DNA of 17,750 bases from an uncultured Gammaproteobacteria bacterium (GCA_929200175.1 CAKMYR010000014.1:1-17750), one strand, 5' to 3'; shown: positions 6,530 through 14,110, counted from the stretch's first letter. The notes: generated from the letters alone by a model not told the origin. A program made the numbers and translations.

Positions 6530-7486
6530 ATGAAAGTAGCAGTTATTGGAGTTGGATATTTAGGTCGTTTTCACGCGCAAAAATACGCAAAAATAGATAG
6601 TGTCGAATTAGTCGGTGTTTGTGATAATGATAAACAAAGAGCTGACAAAGTTGCATCTGAATTATCAGTTAAAGCTTTTTATGATTATAAAGAATTAGCT
6701 AATATTGTAGATTGTGTTAGTATAGTTTTGCCAACAAAATTACACCATAAGGCTGGTAAATTTTTTCTTTTAAATAATGTCAATGTATTAATAGAAAAAC
6801 CAATTACATCTACAGTTAAAGAAGCAGATGAATTGATAAAAATTGCAAATCAAAATAATTTGACATTACAAGTTGGACATTTAGAAAGATTTAATCCAGC
6901 TATCATTGCATTAAAAAAAAGGCTGAAAAAACCATTATTTATTGAAATACATCGCTTATCTTCTTTTAATCCTAGAGGCTCTGATGTAAATGTTGTGCTT
7001 GATTTAATGATACATGATATTGATATTATCCAAAATTTATTAAAATGTGAAATTAAAGATATTAAAACTGTTGGAATCAAGGTTTTAACTAACGAAATCG
7101 ATATTTGTAATGCTAGAATTGAGTTTATTAATAATTGTGTAGTTAATGTTTCTGCCAGTAGGGTAAGCAATAAACCTGAACGCAAAATGAGAATATTTCA
7201 AGAAAATGAGTATTTAATTGTAGATTTTCAAGAAAAAACCTTAACTATTTACAAAAATCATCACTCTAAAGATAAAATACCAGATCAATCTTCAATCAAG
7301 TCAGAAATTTTATCTTTTGATAATTCTGATGCGATTATGGACGAAATATTATCATTTATTTATGATACAGAGAATTGTAAAAAACCAGCTGTTAGTGGCG
7401 AAGATGGCAGGACTGCGATTTTAACCGCATTAAAAATAACTAATAAAATAAAGGAAACAAACAATGCTGCCAATGGTAGATCTTAA
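6530..7486 (+). CDS. gnnA: Gfo/Idh/MocA oxidoreductase, probable UDP-GlcNAc 3-dehydrogenase GnnA
   Basis: NAD-dependent sugar oxidoreductase of 318 residues. The N-terminal Rossmann domain starts V-A-V-I-G-V-G-Y-L-G-R-F-H with the dinucleotide motif GxGxxG at 7-12. The family's E-K-P (89-91) follows, and the C-terminal domain has D158 with H162-D163 in LDLMIHDID, the usual catalytic or substrate region. Alone this gives only the superfamily. The neighbours make it specific: it overlaps a DegT aminotransferase gene, which overlaps lpxB. In Acidithiobacillus ferrooxidans, GnnA oxidises the 3-hydroxyl of UDP-GlcNAc and GnnB transaminates the ketone to give UDP-GlcNAc3N for lipid A. The same chemistry is proposed here by inference. 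The main alternative is a WbpB-like enzyme for an O-antigen amino sugar. The 3' end overlaps gnnB by 23 bases. Confidence 0.8.
   Translation: MKVAVIGVGYLGRFHAQKYAKIDSVELVGVCDNDKQRADKVASELSVKAFYDYKELANIVDCVSIVLPTKLHHKAGKFFLLNNVNVLIEKPITSTVKEADELIKIANQNNLTLQVGHLERFNPAIIALKKRLKKPLFIEIHRLSSFNPRGSDVNVVLDLMIHDIDIIQNLLKCEIKDIKTVGIKVLTNEIDICNARIEFINNCVVNVSASRVSNKPERKMRIFQENEYLIVDFQEKTLTIYKNHHSKDKIPDQSSIKSEILSFDNSDAIMDEILSFIYDTENCKKPAVSGEDGRTAILTALKITNKIKETNNAANGRS
7451..7455 (+). promoter_or_regulatory. Shine-Dalgarno sequence of gnnB inside gnnA
   Basis: AAGGA lies 8 bases before the ATG at 7464, within the last codons of gnnA. It fixes the gnnB start upstream of the second in-frame ATG at 7473 and shows that gnnB is translated from the same message as gnnA. 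Confidence 0.65.
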
Positions 7487-8552
7487 AATTCAATATCAAA
7501 AACTCAAAAAAGAGATTGATAAAGATATTTTAAATGCACTGACAAACACACAATTTATTCTAGGGCCAAATGTATCTGATTTTGAAAACGAGGCTGCTAG
7601 TTATTTAGGAGTTAAGCATGCAATAAGTGTAGCAAATGGCACTGAAGCTCTACATTTAGCGTTGTTAGCAGCAGGTATTGGCTCTGGTGATGAAGTTATT
7701 ACTAGTGCATTTACTTTTATTGCTACAGCAGAAGCAATTAACTACACAGGCGCTAAAGTTAAATTTGCTGATATTGATGATAAAACATTTAATTTAAAAG
7801 TAAGTGAAGTAGAAAAATGTATTAATAAAAAAACTAAGGCAATTTTAGCGGTACATTTGTTTGGACAGCCAGCAGATATAGATAAACTGCAACAATTATG
7901 CGATAAATATAATCTTATTTTAATTGAAGACGCAGCTCAATCTTTTGGTGCTAGTATTAATAATCAACAAACAGGATCTTTATCTTTGGCTGGATGTTTT
8001 AGTTTTTTTCCTAGTAAAAATTTAGGTTGCTATGGAGATGGTGGAATGGTAACTACTAATGATAATGATATAGCAAAATCTATAAAATCTTTACGCAATC
8101 ATGGTAGTTCTGAGCGTTATCACCATCATAAGATTGGTTATAATTCACGCTTAGATGAATTACAAGCAGTAATTTTACGGATAAAATTAAAATATATAGA
8201 TAGATATAATGCTAATAGAAGAAGAGTTGCCAAGATTTATACAGAAAACTTAAAAGATGTAGTTATAACGCCATTTGAAGATAATTTAGGCACACATGTT
8301 TACCATCAGTATACAATATTAAGTGATAATAGAGATTTAATAGCTAAAGCTTTAAACAAAAATCAAATATCCAGTGCAATTTATTATCCAATACCACTAC
8401 ATAAACAAGATGTATATCAAAATGAATTTAAAGATTTAATCTTAAAATCAACCGAATCAGTAGCTAAAAAATGTATATCTCTTCCTATTTTTCCAGAATT
8501 AAAAGATGAGCAAATATATAAAGTAATTAATACTATAAAGAGCATATTTTGA
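7464..8552 (+). CDS. gnnB: DegT/DnrJ/EryC1 aminotransferase, probable GnnB
   Basis: PLP-dependent sugar aminotransferase of 362 residues. It has the nucleotide-sugar aminotransferase pattern: NGTEAL (58-63), TFIATAEAI, the cofactor aspartate in EDAAQSFGA (D156), the PLP lysine K185 in FFPSKNLGCYGDGGM, and RNHGSSERYHHHKIGYNSRLDELQA. The expected reaction is transfer of an amino group, from glutamate in characterised GnnB, onto the 3-keto sugar made by GnnA, giving UDP-GlcNAc3N. This product enters lipid A synthesis at LpxA, upstream of the adjacent lpxB. Overlaps on both sides (23 bases with gnnA, 4 with lpxB) indicate a coupled unit. MVDLK directly after the start is usual for the family. WbpE-type enzymes look similar; the position next to lpxB favours GnnB. 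Confidence 0.82.
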   Translation: MLPMVDLKIQYQKLKKEIDKDILNALTNTQFILGPNVSDFENEAASYLGVKHAISVANGTEALHLALLAAGIGSGDEVITSAFTFIATAEAINYTGAKVKFADIDDKTFNLKVSEVEKCINKKTKAILAVHLFGQPADIDKLQQLCDKYNLILIEDAAQSFGASINNQQTGSLSLAGCFSFFPSKNLGCYGDGGMVTTNDNDIAKSIKSLRNHGSSERYHHHKIGYNSRLDELQAVILRIKLKYIDRYNANRRRVAKIYTENLKDVVITPFEDNLGTHVYHQYTILSDNRDLIAKALNKNQISSAIYYPIPLHKQDVYQNEFKDLILKSTESVAKKCISLPIFPELKDEQIYKVINTIKSIF

Positions 8553-9670
8553 AAAAAATAATGATTATAGCTGGTGAGCCTTCTGGCGACATGCATGCAG
8601 CAAAACTTGTGGCAAATTTGGAAAATGAAAATTTCAAATTTTATGGTATGGGCGGCCATAAAATGCAAGAGCAAGGGGTTTTTTTAGTTGAAAATATAGA
8701 TAAAACTGCAGTTATGGGTATTTTTGAAGTTATAAACAAACTACCTTATTTATATAAAATTTTATTTAAAATAATCAAACTTTTAAAAACTAATCCGCCA
8801 GATTTATTGATATTGGTTGATTTCCAATCTTTTAATTTAAAATTAGCCAAAGCTGCTAAAAAATTAAATATAAAAACCTTATTTTATATAAGTCCTCAGG
8901 TTTGGGCTTGGCGTAGGTATAGAGTTAAAAAAATTAAAAAAACTATAGAAAACATGGCAGTTATTTTTCCATTTGAAGTAGATTTTTATAAAAATTATGG
9001 TATGACTGTCAATTTTGTCGGTCATCCATTACTTGAAAATAAACTAGATATTAAATACAACAAAGATGAATTTTTAAAAATTCATCAAATAAATAATAAT
9101 AAAAAAATTATAGCATTATTGCCGGGTAGTCGTTATAGCGAAATAATACTAAATATGCCTATATTCTTAGATACAATAGTAAGGTTAGGTGATAAATATC
9201 AATTTTTATTGTCGCATTATGATGCTAATAATAGTAAGTTAAAAAAATATTTTAATAATCTACCACCACAAGTAAAAATCATAGAAAAAGATTTTTATTC
9301 TATGTTAAATGCCTCAGATTTTGCATTGGTTGCTAGCGGAACTGCAACTTTAGAATGTGCCTTGTTAAAAACACCTATGTTAGTTGTAGCAAAAGTCTCA
9401 AGCCTTAGTTATTTGTTTTATAAAAGGATGATAAAAATACCATTTATATCAATAGTTAATATTATTGCAGGCAAAAAAATAGTGGTTGAATTAATACAAG
9501 AACAAGCAAATGTAAAAAATATTTGTTTTGAAATTGAGGATTTTTTAAATGATAATACTGGCATTAAGTATGAAAGAATGCAAAACGATTTTAAAGATAT
9601 TACTAAAAAACTTAAAGCTAGCCCAGAATGTAATTTGAAACAATTAGTTTTAAAGTTATTAAATGATTGA
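8549..9670 (+). CDS. lpxB: Lipid-A-disaccharide synthase
   Basis: Glycosyltransferase family 19, a peripheral inner-membrane enzyme that joins 2,3-diacylglucosamine-1-phosphate to UDP-2,3-diacylglucosamine, forming the beta-1,6 disaccharide of lipid A. Length is 373 residues (E. coli 382). Motifs in order: AGEPSGD (8-14), LVDFQSFN (89-96), ISPQVWAWR (114-122), FVGHP (156-160), LPGSR (191-195) and the C-terminal SGTATLECALLKTPM UDP-binding region. The start is a TTG inside the gnnB stop (TTGA overlap). An in-frame ATG at 8561 is an alternative but would leave a very short first strand. If GnnA and GnnB work as proposed, this enzyme must accept precursors with an amide-linked acyl chain at position 3. 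The 3' end overlaps nadC by 8 bases. Confidence 0.96.
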   Translation: MKKIMIIAGEPSGDMHAAKLVANLENENFKFYGMGGHKMQEQGVFLVENIDKTAVMGIFEVINKLPYLYKILFKIIKLLKTNPPDLLILVDFQSFNLKLAKAAKKLNIKTLFYISPQVWAWRRYRVKKIKKTIENMAVIFPFEVDFYKNYGMTVNFVGHPLLENKLDIKYNKDEFLKIHQINNNKKIIALLPGSRYSEIILNMPIFLDTIVRLGDKYQFLLSHYDANNSKLKKYFNNLPPQVKIIEKDFYSMLNASDFALVASGTATLECALLKTPMLVVAKVSSLSYLFYKRMIKIPFISIVNIIAGKKIVVELIQEQANVKNICFEIEDFLNDNTGIKYERMQNDFKDITKKLKASPECNLKQLVLKLLND

Positions 9671-10472
9671 TATAGTTAAATTAGCCCTTGAAGAAGATAT
9701 AGGTATAGGTGATTTTTCTAGCGAATTATTAGCTACAAAGAATGTAACAGCAAAAACTATTTGCAAACAAACCGCTATTATTTGCGGTATTGAGTATTTT
9801 GAAAAAAGCTTTAAATATATAGATAAAAAAACTAAGATAAACTGGTTAATTAAAGAGGGCGAACAAGTTACTAAAAATAGTATTATTTGTACTATATATG
9901 GTAATAATAAAAGTATACTAAAAGCAGAAAGGGTTGCGCTTAATTTCTTACAAACATTAAGTTCAACGGCGACAATAACTAATAATTTGGTAAAAAAAGT
10001 TAAAACCACTAAGGTTAAATTACTAGATACAAGAAAAACTATTCCTAATTTAAGACTAGCACAAAAAAAAGCTGTTATTTGTGGAGGTGGATTTAATCAC
10101 AGATTTGGTTTGTATGATGCCTTAATGTTAAAAGAGAATCATATTGCCTCTATCGGCTCTATTGATAAAGTTGTAAAAATTGCACAAGATAAATATCCAA
10201 ATTTAGCATTAATTGTTGAAGTTGAAGATATAGATCAATTAAAAAAAGTGTTAAAAATTAATAATATCAATAGAATTTTATGTGACAATTTTTCAATAAA
10301 AGATTTAGCTATTGCCGTAAAACTAGCTAAAGGGATTATAGAATTAGAAGCCTCTGGTGGTATTAATGAAAATAATATAGTTGCTTTTGCTAATACTGGA
10401 GTTGATTATATATCAATAGGTGATATAACTAAAAATATAAAAGCTATAGATTTATCAATACGATTTACTTGA
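9663..10472 (+). CDS. nadC: Nicotinate-nucleotide pyrophosphorylase (quinolinate phosphoribosyltransferase)
   Basis: Converts quinolinate and PRPP to nicotinate mononucleotide and CO2 in de novo NAD synthesis. It has 269 residues of the expected two-domain type II PRTase. Landmarks: EEDIGIGDFSS (10-20), ERVALNFLQTLSS (89-101) with substrate-binding R90, DTRKT (122-126), GGGFNHRFGL (141-150), KENH (157-160), VEVED, then EASGGI and SIGDIT at the phosphate-binding end of the barrel. All the basic residues I expect around quinolinate are there. It overlaps lpxB by 8 bases at its start, so it ends the plus-strand run. Its last 18 bases overlap the end of the opposing cysQ gene, leaving no room for a separate terminator. 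nadA and nadB are not in the window. Confidence 0.96.
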   Translation: MIDIVKLALEEDIGIGDFSSELLATKNVTAKTICKQTAIICGIEYFEKSFKYIDKKTKINWLIKEGEQVTKNSIICTIYGNNKSILKAERVALNFLQTLSSTATITNNLVKKVKTTKVKLLDTRKTIPNLRLAQKKAVICGGGFNHRFGLYDALMLKENHIASIGSIDKVVKIAQDKYPNLALIVEVEDIDQLKKVLKINNINRILCDNFSIKDLAIAVKLAKGIIELEASGGINENNIVAFANTGVDYISIGDITKNIKAIDLSIRFT

Positions 10473-11213
10473 AGCAAAAAAAGCAGATGAAATTAAATCA
10501 TCTTTAGTATTGTATTTTAGTGGATTACCAAATTTATCAATAACACTTCCTCCTGCGCCTTGTAGGATACATACCCCAGCTGCTGTGTCCCATTCGTAAC
10601 ATGTGCCAAATCTTGGATAGTAATCATAATCTCCTTCAGCAATTTTACAAAATTTTAAAGCACTCCCCATTCTAGTTAATGTATATTTTTTTCCTTGAAG
10701 ATGATCTTCAATTTTTTTATCATTAGTTGAGTAATTACCAATTATTACTCTTATATTTGATGGATTAGGGTTGGTTTTTATTTCTTTAATTATGTTATTT
10801 TCCATTTTAAAAGATTTTTTATTAATGGCATAATAATGAGTTTTAGTAATGGGAGAATATATCATTCCAAATGTTGGTTTATGATTTTCAATATAGGCTA
10901 TACAGACACAAAATTCACCTGTTTTATTGATAAAATCTTTTGTTCCATCTAAAGGGTCAATCAACCAATATTTTTTCCATTTTAAGCGCTCTTTAAATGA
11001 GATACAATCTGATTCTTCTGAAATAATTGGAATATTGTTATTAATTTTGTTAAGTCCTGTAATAATTAATTTATTGGATTTTTGATCTGCAATAGTAAGC
11101 GGAGTATTATTATTTTTTATTTTTATTGAGCTATTATCTTGGTAAAGATTCATTATTGCCTTACCAGCTTCTGTAGTTAGTTTAATTAATTCAGGTGTTA
11201 GTAAATCAAACAT
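10455..11213 (-). CDS. cysQ: 3'(2'),5'-bisphosphate nucleotidase CysQ
   Basis: Inositol-monophosphatase-family enzyme that removes a phosphate from adenosine 3',5'-bisphosphate (PAP), the by-product of PAPS reduction and of acyl-carrier-protein phosphopantetheinylation. Length is 252 residues (E. coli CysQ 246). It has T-P-L-T-I-A-D (37-43), the metal ligands in EESD (66-69), IDPLDGTKDF (85-94), and WDTAAG near residue 208. DGTKDFI rather than the SuhB-type sequence, and TPLTIAD, favour CysQ over inositol monophosphatase. It lies 32 bases after the tRNA that follows rpoD, probably in the same transcript. That gap has only an AT-rich inverted repeat (AAAATAA/TTATTTT). The 3' end overlaps nadC on the opposite strand. 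Confidence 0.93.
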   Translation of the reverse strand: MFDLLTPELIKLTTEAGKAIMNLYQDNSSIKIKNNNTPLTIADQKSNKLIITGLNKINNNIPIISEESDCISFKERLKWKKYWLIDPLDGTKDFINKTGEFCVCIAYIENHKPTFGMIYSPITKTHYYAINKKSFKMENNIIKEIKTNPNPSNIRVIIGNYSTNDKKIEDHLQGKKYTLTRMGSALKFCKIAEGDYDYYPRFGTCYEWDTAAGVCILQGAGGSVIDKFGNPLKYNTKDDLISSAFFASSKSY

Positions 11214-11245
11214 GAAAAATAATATTTTATGTTATTTTATTAGAA

Positions 11246-11322
11246 TGGTGGGCCTACTTGGATTTGAACCAAGGACCTATCGATTATGAGTCGAGTGCTC
11301 TAACCAGCTGAGCTATAGGCCC
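11246..11322 (-). tRNA. ileX: tRNA with CAU anticodon, probably tRNA-Ile2 (lysidine-modified)
   Basis: The minus strand folds as a full 77-base cloverleaf: acceptor GGGCCTA/TAGGCCC, D arm GCTC-AGCTGGTTA-GAGC, anticodon loop CTCATAA, T arm CTTGG-TTCAAAT-CCAAG, discriminator A and an encoded CCA. A CAU anticodon means elongator Met or Ile2. Three points favour Ile2: the inner anticodon stem CGA/TCG matches E. coli Ile2, the acceptor is GC-rich, and ileX lies close downstream of rpoD in E. coli. TilS would convert C34 to lysidine. The outer anticodon-stem pair 27-43 is a C-U mismatch. The 5' end is one base after the rpoD stop codon, so release from the rpoD message by RNase P is expected. tRNA identity is certain; Ile2 versus Met is about 75%. 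Confidence 0.95.
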
Positions 11323-11323
11323 A

Positions 11324-13093
11324 TTACTCTAAAAAACTTTGTAACTTATAAGCTCTAGAAGGGTGTCTTAGTCTGCGTAAAGCTTTAGCTTCAATTTGAC
11401 GTATACGCTCACGAGTAACATCAAATTGATGCCCTACTTCTTCAAGAGTATGATCAGTATTCATATCTATACCGAAACGCATTTTTAATACTTTGGCTTC
11501 TCTAGGAGATAAATTATCTAATAAAAAATTAGTTGTTTCTTTCAAGCTTTCTTTGGTAGTAGTTTCAAGTGGAGAAGATAATTTTGTATCTTCAATAAAG
11601 TCTCCAATACTAGAATCTTCATCATCTCCTACAGGAGTTTCCATTGATAATGGCTCTTTAGAAATTTTTAAAATTTTTAAAATTTTATATTCTGGTAATT
11701 CCATTTCTTCTGCCAATTCTTCTGAGTTAGCTTCACGCCCTAGTTTTTGTAATAGTTGACGGCGTACACGATTAAGTTTATTAATAGTTTCAATCATGTG
11801 TACAGGAATACGAATAGTTCTTGCTTGGTCAGCAATAGATCTAGTTATTGCTTGACGAATCCACCAAGTAGCATAAGTTGAAAATTTATAACCACGGCGA
11901 TATTCAAATTTATCTACCGCTTTCATAAGTCCAACATTTCCTTCTTGAATTAAATCTAAGAATTGTAAACCTCTGTTAGCGTATTTTTTCGCAATTGAAA
12001 TGACTAATCTTAGGTTTGATTCAATCATTTTTGATTTAGCTTCTTTGGAAATACGAACTCCAGGCACATACATTCTATTAATATTTTTAAGATCTTTTAC
12101 TGTAATTTGCATTTCATCTTCACATAATAAAAGATTTTTTTGAGAGCAATATACTTTATCATCATTTGAAATTTTATCAATAATTTCTTTATCTACTTTA
12201 GAATCTTTTAGCCATTCAAAATTAGTTTCATTGTCTTTAAATAATTCAAAAAAGGTAGCTCTTTCCATTCCATAATTTATACATATTTCTCTAATAACTT
12301 TTTCTTGTTGTTTAATATATTTTACTTTTTTCAAAACATTTTCTACCATCACATTAACTAATTTAGAAGATAGACGTAGCTTTGATAAGTTAATAGATAA
12401 TTTTTTAAGATAGCTAATAGTTTTTTTATGGCGAAAACCGTATTTTTTATTAGCTTTTTTATAGCTTTTATAGCTTTTTAATATTTGTACGAAATACTCA
12501 TTAACTTTTTCTTTATTAGGCCCTGTGTACTCAATTTCTTCATTTGTTTCTTCAAATTCTTCAAATTCTACTTCTTTACTTTCATCTTGATAGCCGATAA
12601 TTACATCTGTCATTTTGCATTTGCCTTCTTCTAAGCGAGTGTAAGCTTTAAAGAATAAGTCAGAGGTGGCTGGATAAAGTGTAATTGCGCTCATTATTTT
12701 AAATACACCATCTTCAATTTCTTTGGCAATACGAATTTCATCTTCTTGTTCTAGTAATTCAACTACTCCCATTTCACGCATATACATTCTAACTGGATCA
12801 GTTGTTCTGCCAAACTCTGAATCAATTGCAGCTAATGCTGCAACAGCAGCTTCTGCAGAAGTAGATTGAGCTTTAGCTCCAGACTCTACTACTAAAGTAT
12901 CAGCATCAGGAATAGTTTCTGAAATTACAATATTTAACTCTTCTAAAATGCTTACAATAGGATCTATTTGTTCTTGAGATAATAAGTCTTTTGGTAATAA
13001 GTCATTCAATTCAGAGTATGTTAAATAACCTTGTTCTTTACCTTTGGTAATTATTTTTTTTAATGCTTCTTTGTGAGTTTTGTTTTGTTCCAT
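11324..13093 (-). CDS. rpoD: RNA polymerase primary sigma factor (sigma-70)
   Basis: Housekeeping sigma factor of 589 residues (E. coli 613). Region 1.1 is about 1-80 and region 1.2 about 98-127 (DPVRMYMREMG). A long non-conserved insert (about 128-345) typical of proteobacterial RpoD includes an acidic run around 168-190. Regions 2.1-2.4 (about 350-427) hold DLIQEGNVGLMKAVDKF and the -10 recognition and melting residues YATWWIRQAI. Region 3 runs about 435-510. Region 4 (about 527-589) has the helix-turn-helix TLEEVGHQFDVTRERIRQIEAKALRRLRHPSR, which reads the -35 box. All recognition segments are intact, so standard promoters are expected. The gene is not next to rpsU and dnaG; prs lies upstream, and a TATAAT box in the gap suggests its own promoter. 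The stop is one base from the tRNA. Confidence 0.98.
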   Translation of the reverse strand: MEQNKTHKEALKKIITKGKEQGYLTYSELNDLLPKDLLSQEQIDPIVSILEELNIVISETIPDADTLVVESGAKAQSTSAEAAVAALAAIDSEFGRTTDPVRMYMREMGVVELLEQEDEIRIAKEIEDGVFKIMSAITLYPATSDLFFKAYTRLEEGKCKMTDVIIGYQDESKEVEFEEFEETNEEIEYTGPNKEKVNEYFVQILKSYKSYKKANKKYGFRHKKTISYLKKLSINLSKLRLSSKLVNVMVENVLKKVKYIKQQEKVIREICINYGMERATFFELFKDNETNFEWLKDSKVDKEIIDKISNDDKVYCSQKNLLLCEDEMQITVKDLKNINRMYVPGVRISKEAKSKMIESNLRLVISIAKKYANRGLQFLDLIQEGNVGLMKAVDKFEYRRGYKFSTYATWWIRQAITRSIADQARTIRIPVHMIETINKLNRVRRQLLQKLGREANSEELAEEMELPEYKILKILKISKEPLSMETPVGDDEDSSIGDFIEDTKLSSPLETTTKESLKETTNFLLDNLSPREAKVLKMRFGIDMNTDHTLEEVGHQFDVTRERIRQIEAKALRRLRHPSRAYKLQSFLE

Positions 13094-13128
13094 TTGTTAG
13101 CTAAAATTAGATAAAATTAGAAACAAAC

Positions 13129-13134
13129 ATTATA
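13129..13134 (-). promoter_or_regulatory. Candidate -10 box of rpoD
   Basis: On the minus strand, TATAAT (13134 to 13129) preceded by TG lies 35 bases before the rpoD ATG, in the 60-base gap after prs. A weak -35 match (TAAACA, spacing 16) would overlap the prs stop codon. This suggests rpoD has its own start site as well as any readthrough from prs. Confidence 0.4.
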
Positions 13135-13153
13135 CATAATATTTATATTTTGT

Positions 13154-14110
13154 TTAATTACTTGTAAAAATTTCGCTAATAGATTTTTCTTCACTAATAC
13201 GCTTAATTACTTCTGCAAGAGTAGGGGCAATCGATAGTTGTTTAATTTTATTACAATTTGATGCTTGTTTTGACAAAGGAATAGTATTAGTAGTAATTAA
13301 TTCATCTAGTTTAGAGTTATTTATGGATTCGACAGAATTACCAGAAATAACAGCATGAGTAACATAGGATATAACTTTTGTAGCTCCTTTTTGTTTTAAT
13401 ACATCGGCTGCTTGACATAATGTATTTGCAGTATCTACTATATCATCAATCAAAATACAAGTGCAATTTTCGACATCCCCTATAACATTCATAATCTTTA
13501 TTTTATTAGGCTCAGGTCTTCTTTTATCAATAATAGCAAGATTTACATTTAGTTTTTTAGCCACAGCTCTTGCTCTTACAACTCCACCTACATCAGGAGA
13601 TACAACAACAATATCTTTATAATTTTTAGATAAAATATCTTTTATTAATACTGGTTGCGCATAGATATTATCTATAGGAATATTAAAAAATCCTTGAATT
13701 TGATCAGCATGTAAATCAACTGTTAAAATCCTATCAATGCCAGCTGCTTCTATCATTTTTACCACTAATTTAGCAGTAATCGGCACCCTTGTTAGTCGTG
13801 AGCGTCTATCTTGTCTTGCATAACCAAAATAAGGTATTACAGCTGTAATTCTACTAGCAGAAGAGCGTTTTAGAGCATCAACCATTATTAATAATTCCAT
13901 CAATGCTTCTGCTGGCGAAGGAGGGCAAGTTGATTGGATAATAAATACATCACAACCACGCACATTTTCCATAATCTCAACTTGTGATTCATTATCACTA
14001 AATTTAGTAACAATAGCTTTTCCTTTTGGAATTTTTATTTTATGGATAATTTCTTCAGAAAGACTTATATTAGAGTTACCGTTGAATATTTTAATTTTAT
14101 CAAGTGACAT
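13154..14110 (-). CDS. prs: Ribose-phosphate pyrophosphokinase (PRPP synthetase)
   Basis: Makes PRPP from ribose-5-phosphate and ATP, feeding purine, pyrimidine, histidine, tryptophan and NAD synthesis, including trpD and nadC in this window. Length is 318 residues (E. coli 315). Seen: FSDNES (37-42), YFGYARQDRR (94-103, ATP-binding flexible region), DLHADQIQGFF (132-142) with the metal-binding histidine H134, SPDVGGVVRARA (171-182), KRRPEPN, and the PRPP loop DDIVDTANTL (222-231). In E. coli that loop reads DTGGT, and DTAGT is also common; here the glycine is asparagine, a mild departure I would not over-interpret. The gene follows ispE and tRNA-Gln as in pseudomonads (ispE-prs are adjacent in E. 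coli), with a 117-base leader. Confidence 0.97.
   Translation of the reverse strand: MSLDKIKIFNGNSNISLSEEIIHKIKIPKGKAIVTKFSDNESQVEIMENVRGCDVFIIQSTCPPSPAEALMELLIMVDALKRSSASRITAVIPYFGYARQDRRSRLTRVPITAKLVVKMIEAAGIDRILTVDLHADQIQGFFNIPIDNIYAQPVLIKDILSKNYKDIVVVSPDVGGVVRARAVAKKLNVNLAIIDKRRPEPNKIKIMNVIGDVENCTCILIDDIVDTANTLCQAADVLKQKGATKVISYVTHAVISGNSVESINNSKLDELITTNTIPLSKQASNCNKIKQLSIAPTLAEVIKRISEEKSISEIFTSN

Noticed and set aside
6850..7185. A 111-residue minus-strand open frame inside gnnA
   Set aside because: It is fully antisense to a well-supported gene, has no recognisable motif, and open frames of this size arise by chance opposite AT-rich coding sequence.
9659..10009. A 116-residue hydrophobic minus-strand open frame inside nadC
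   Set aside because: Its hydrophobic look reflects the complement of lysine- and isoleucine-rich codons in nadC; it has no ribosome-binding site or family match.
12540..12600. The acidic stretch in RpoD as an inserted foreign domain
   Set aside because: Proteobacterial sigma-70 proteins normally have an acidic, variable region between regions 1.2 and 2.1, and the length here is ordinary.
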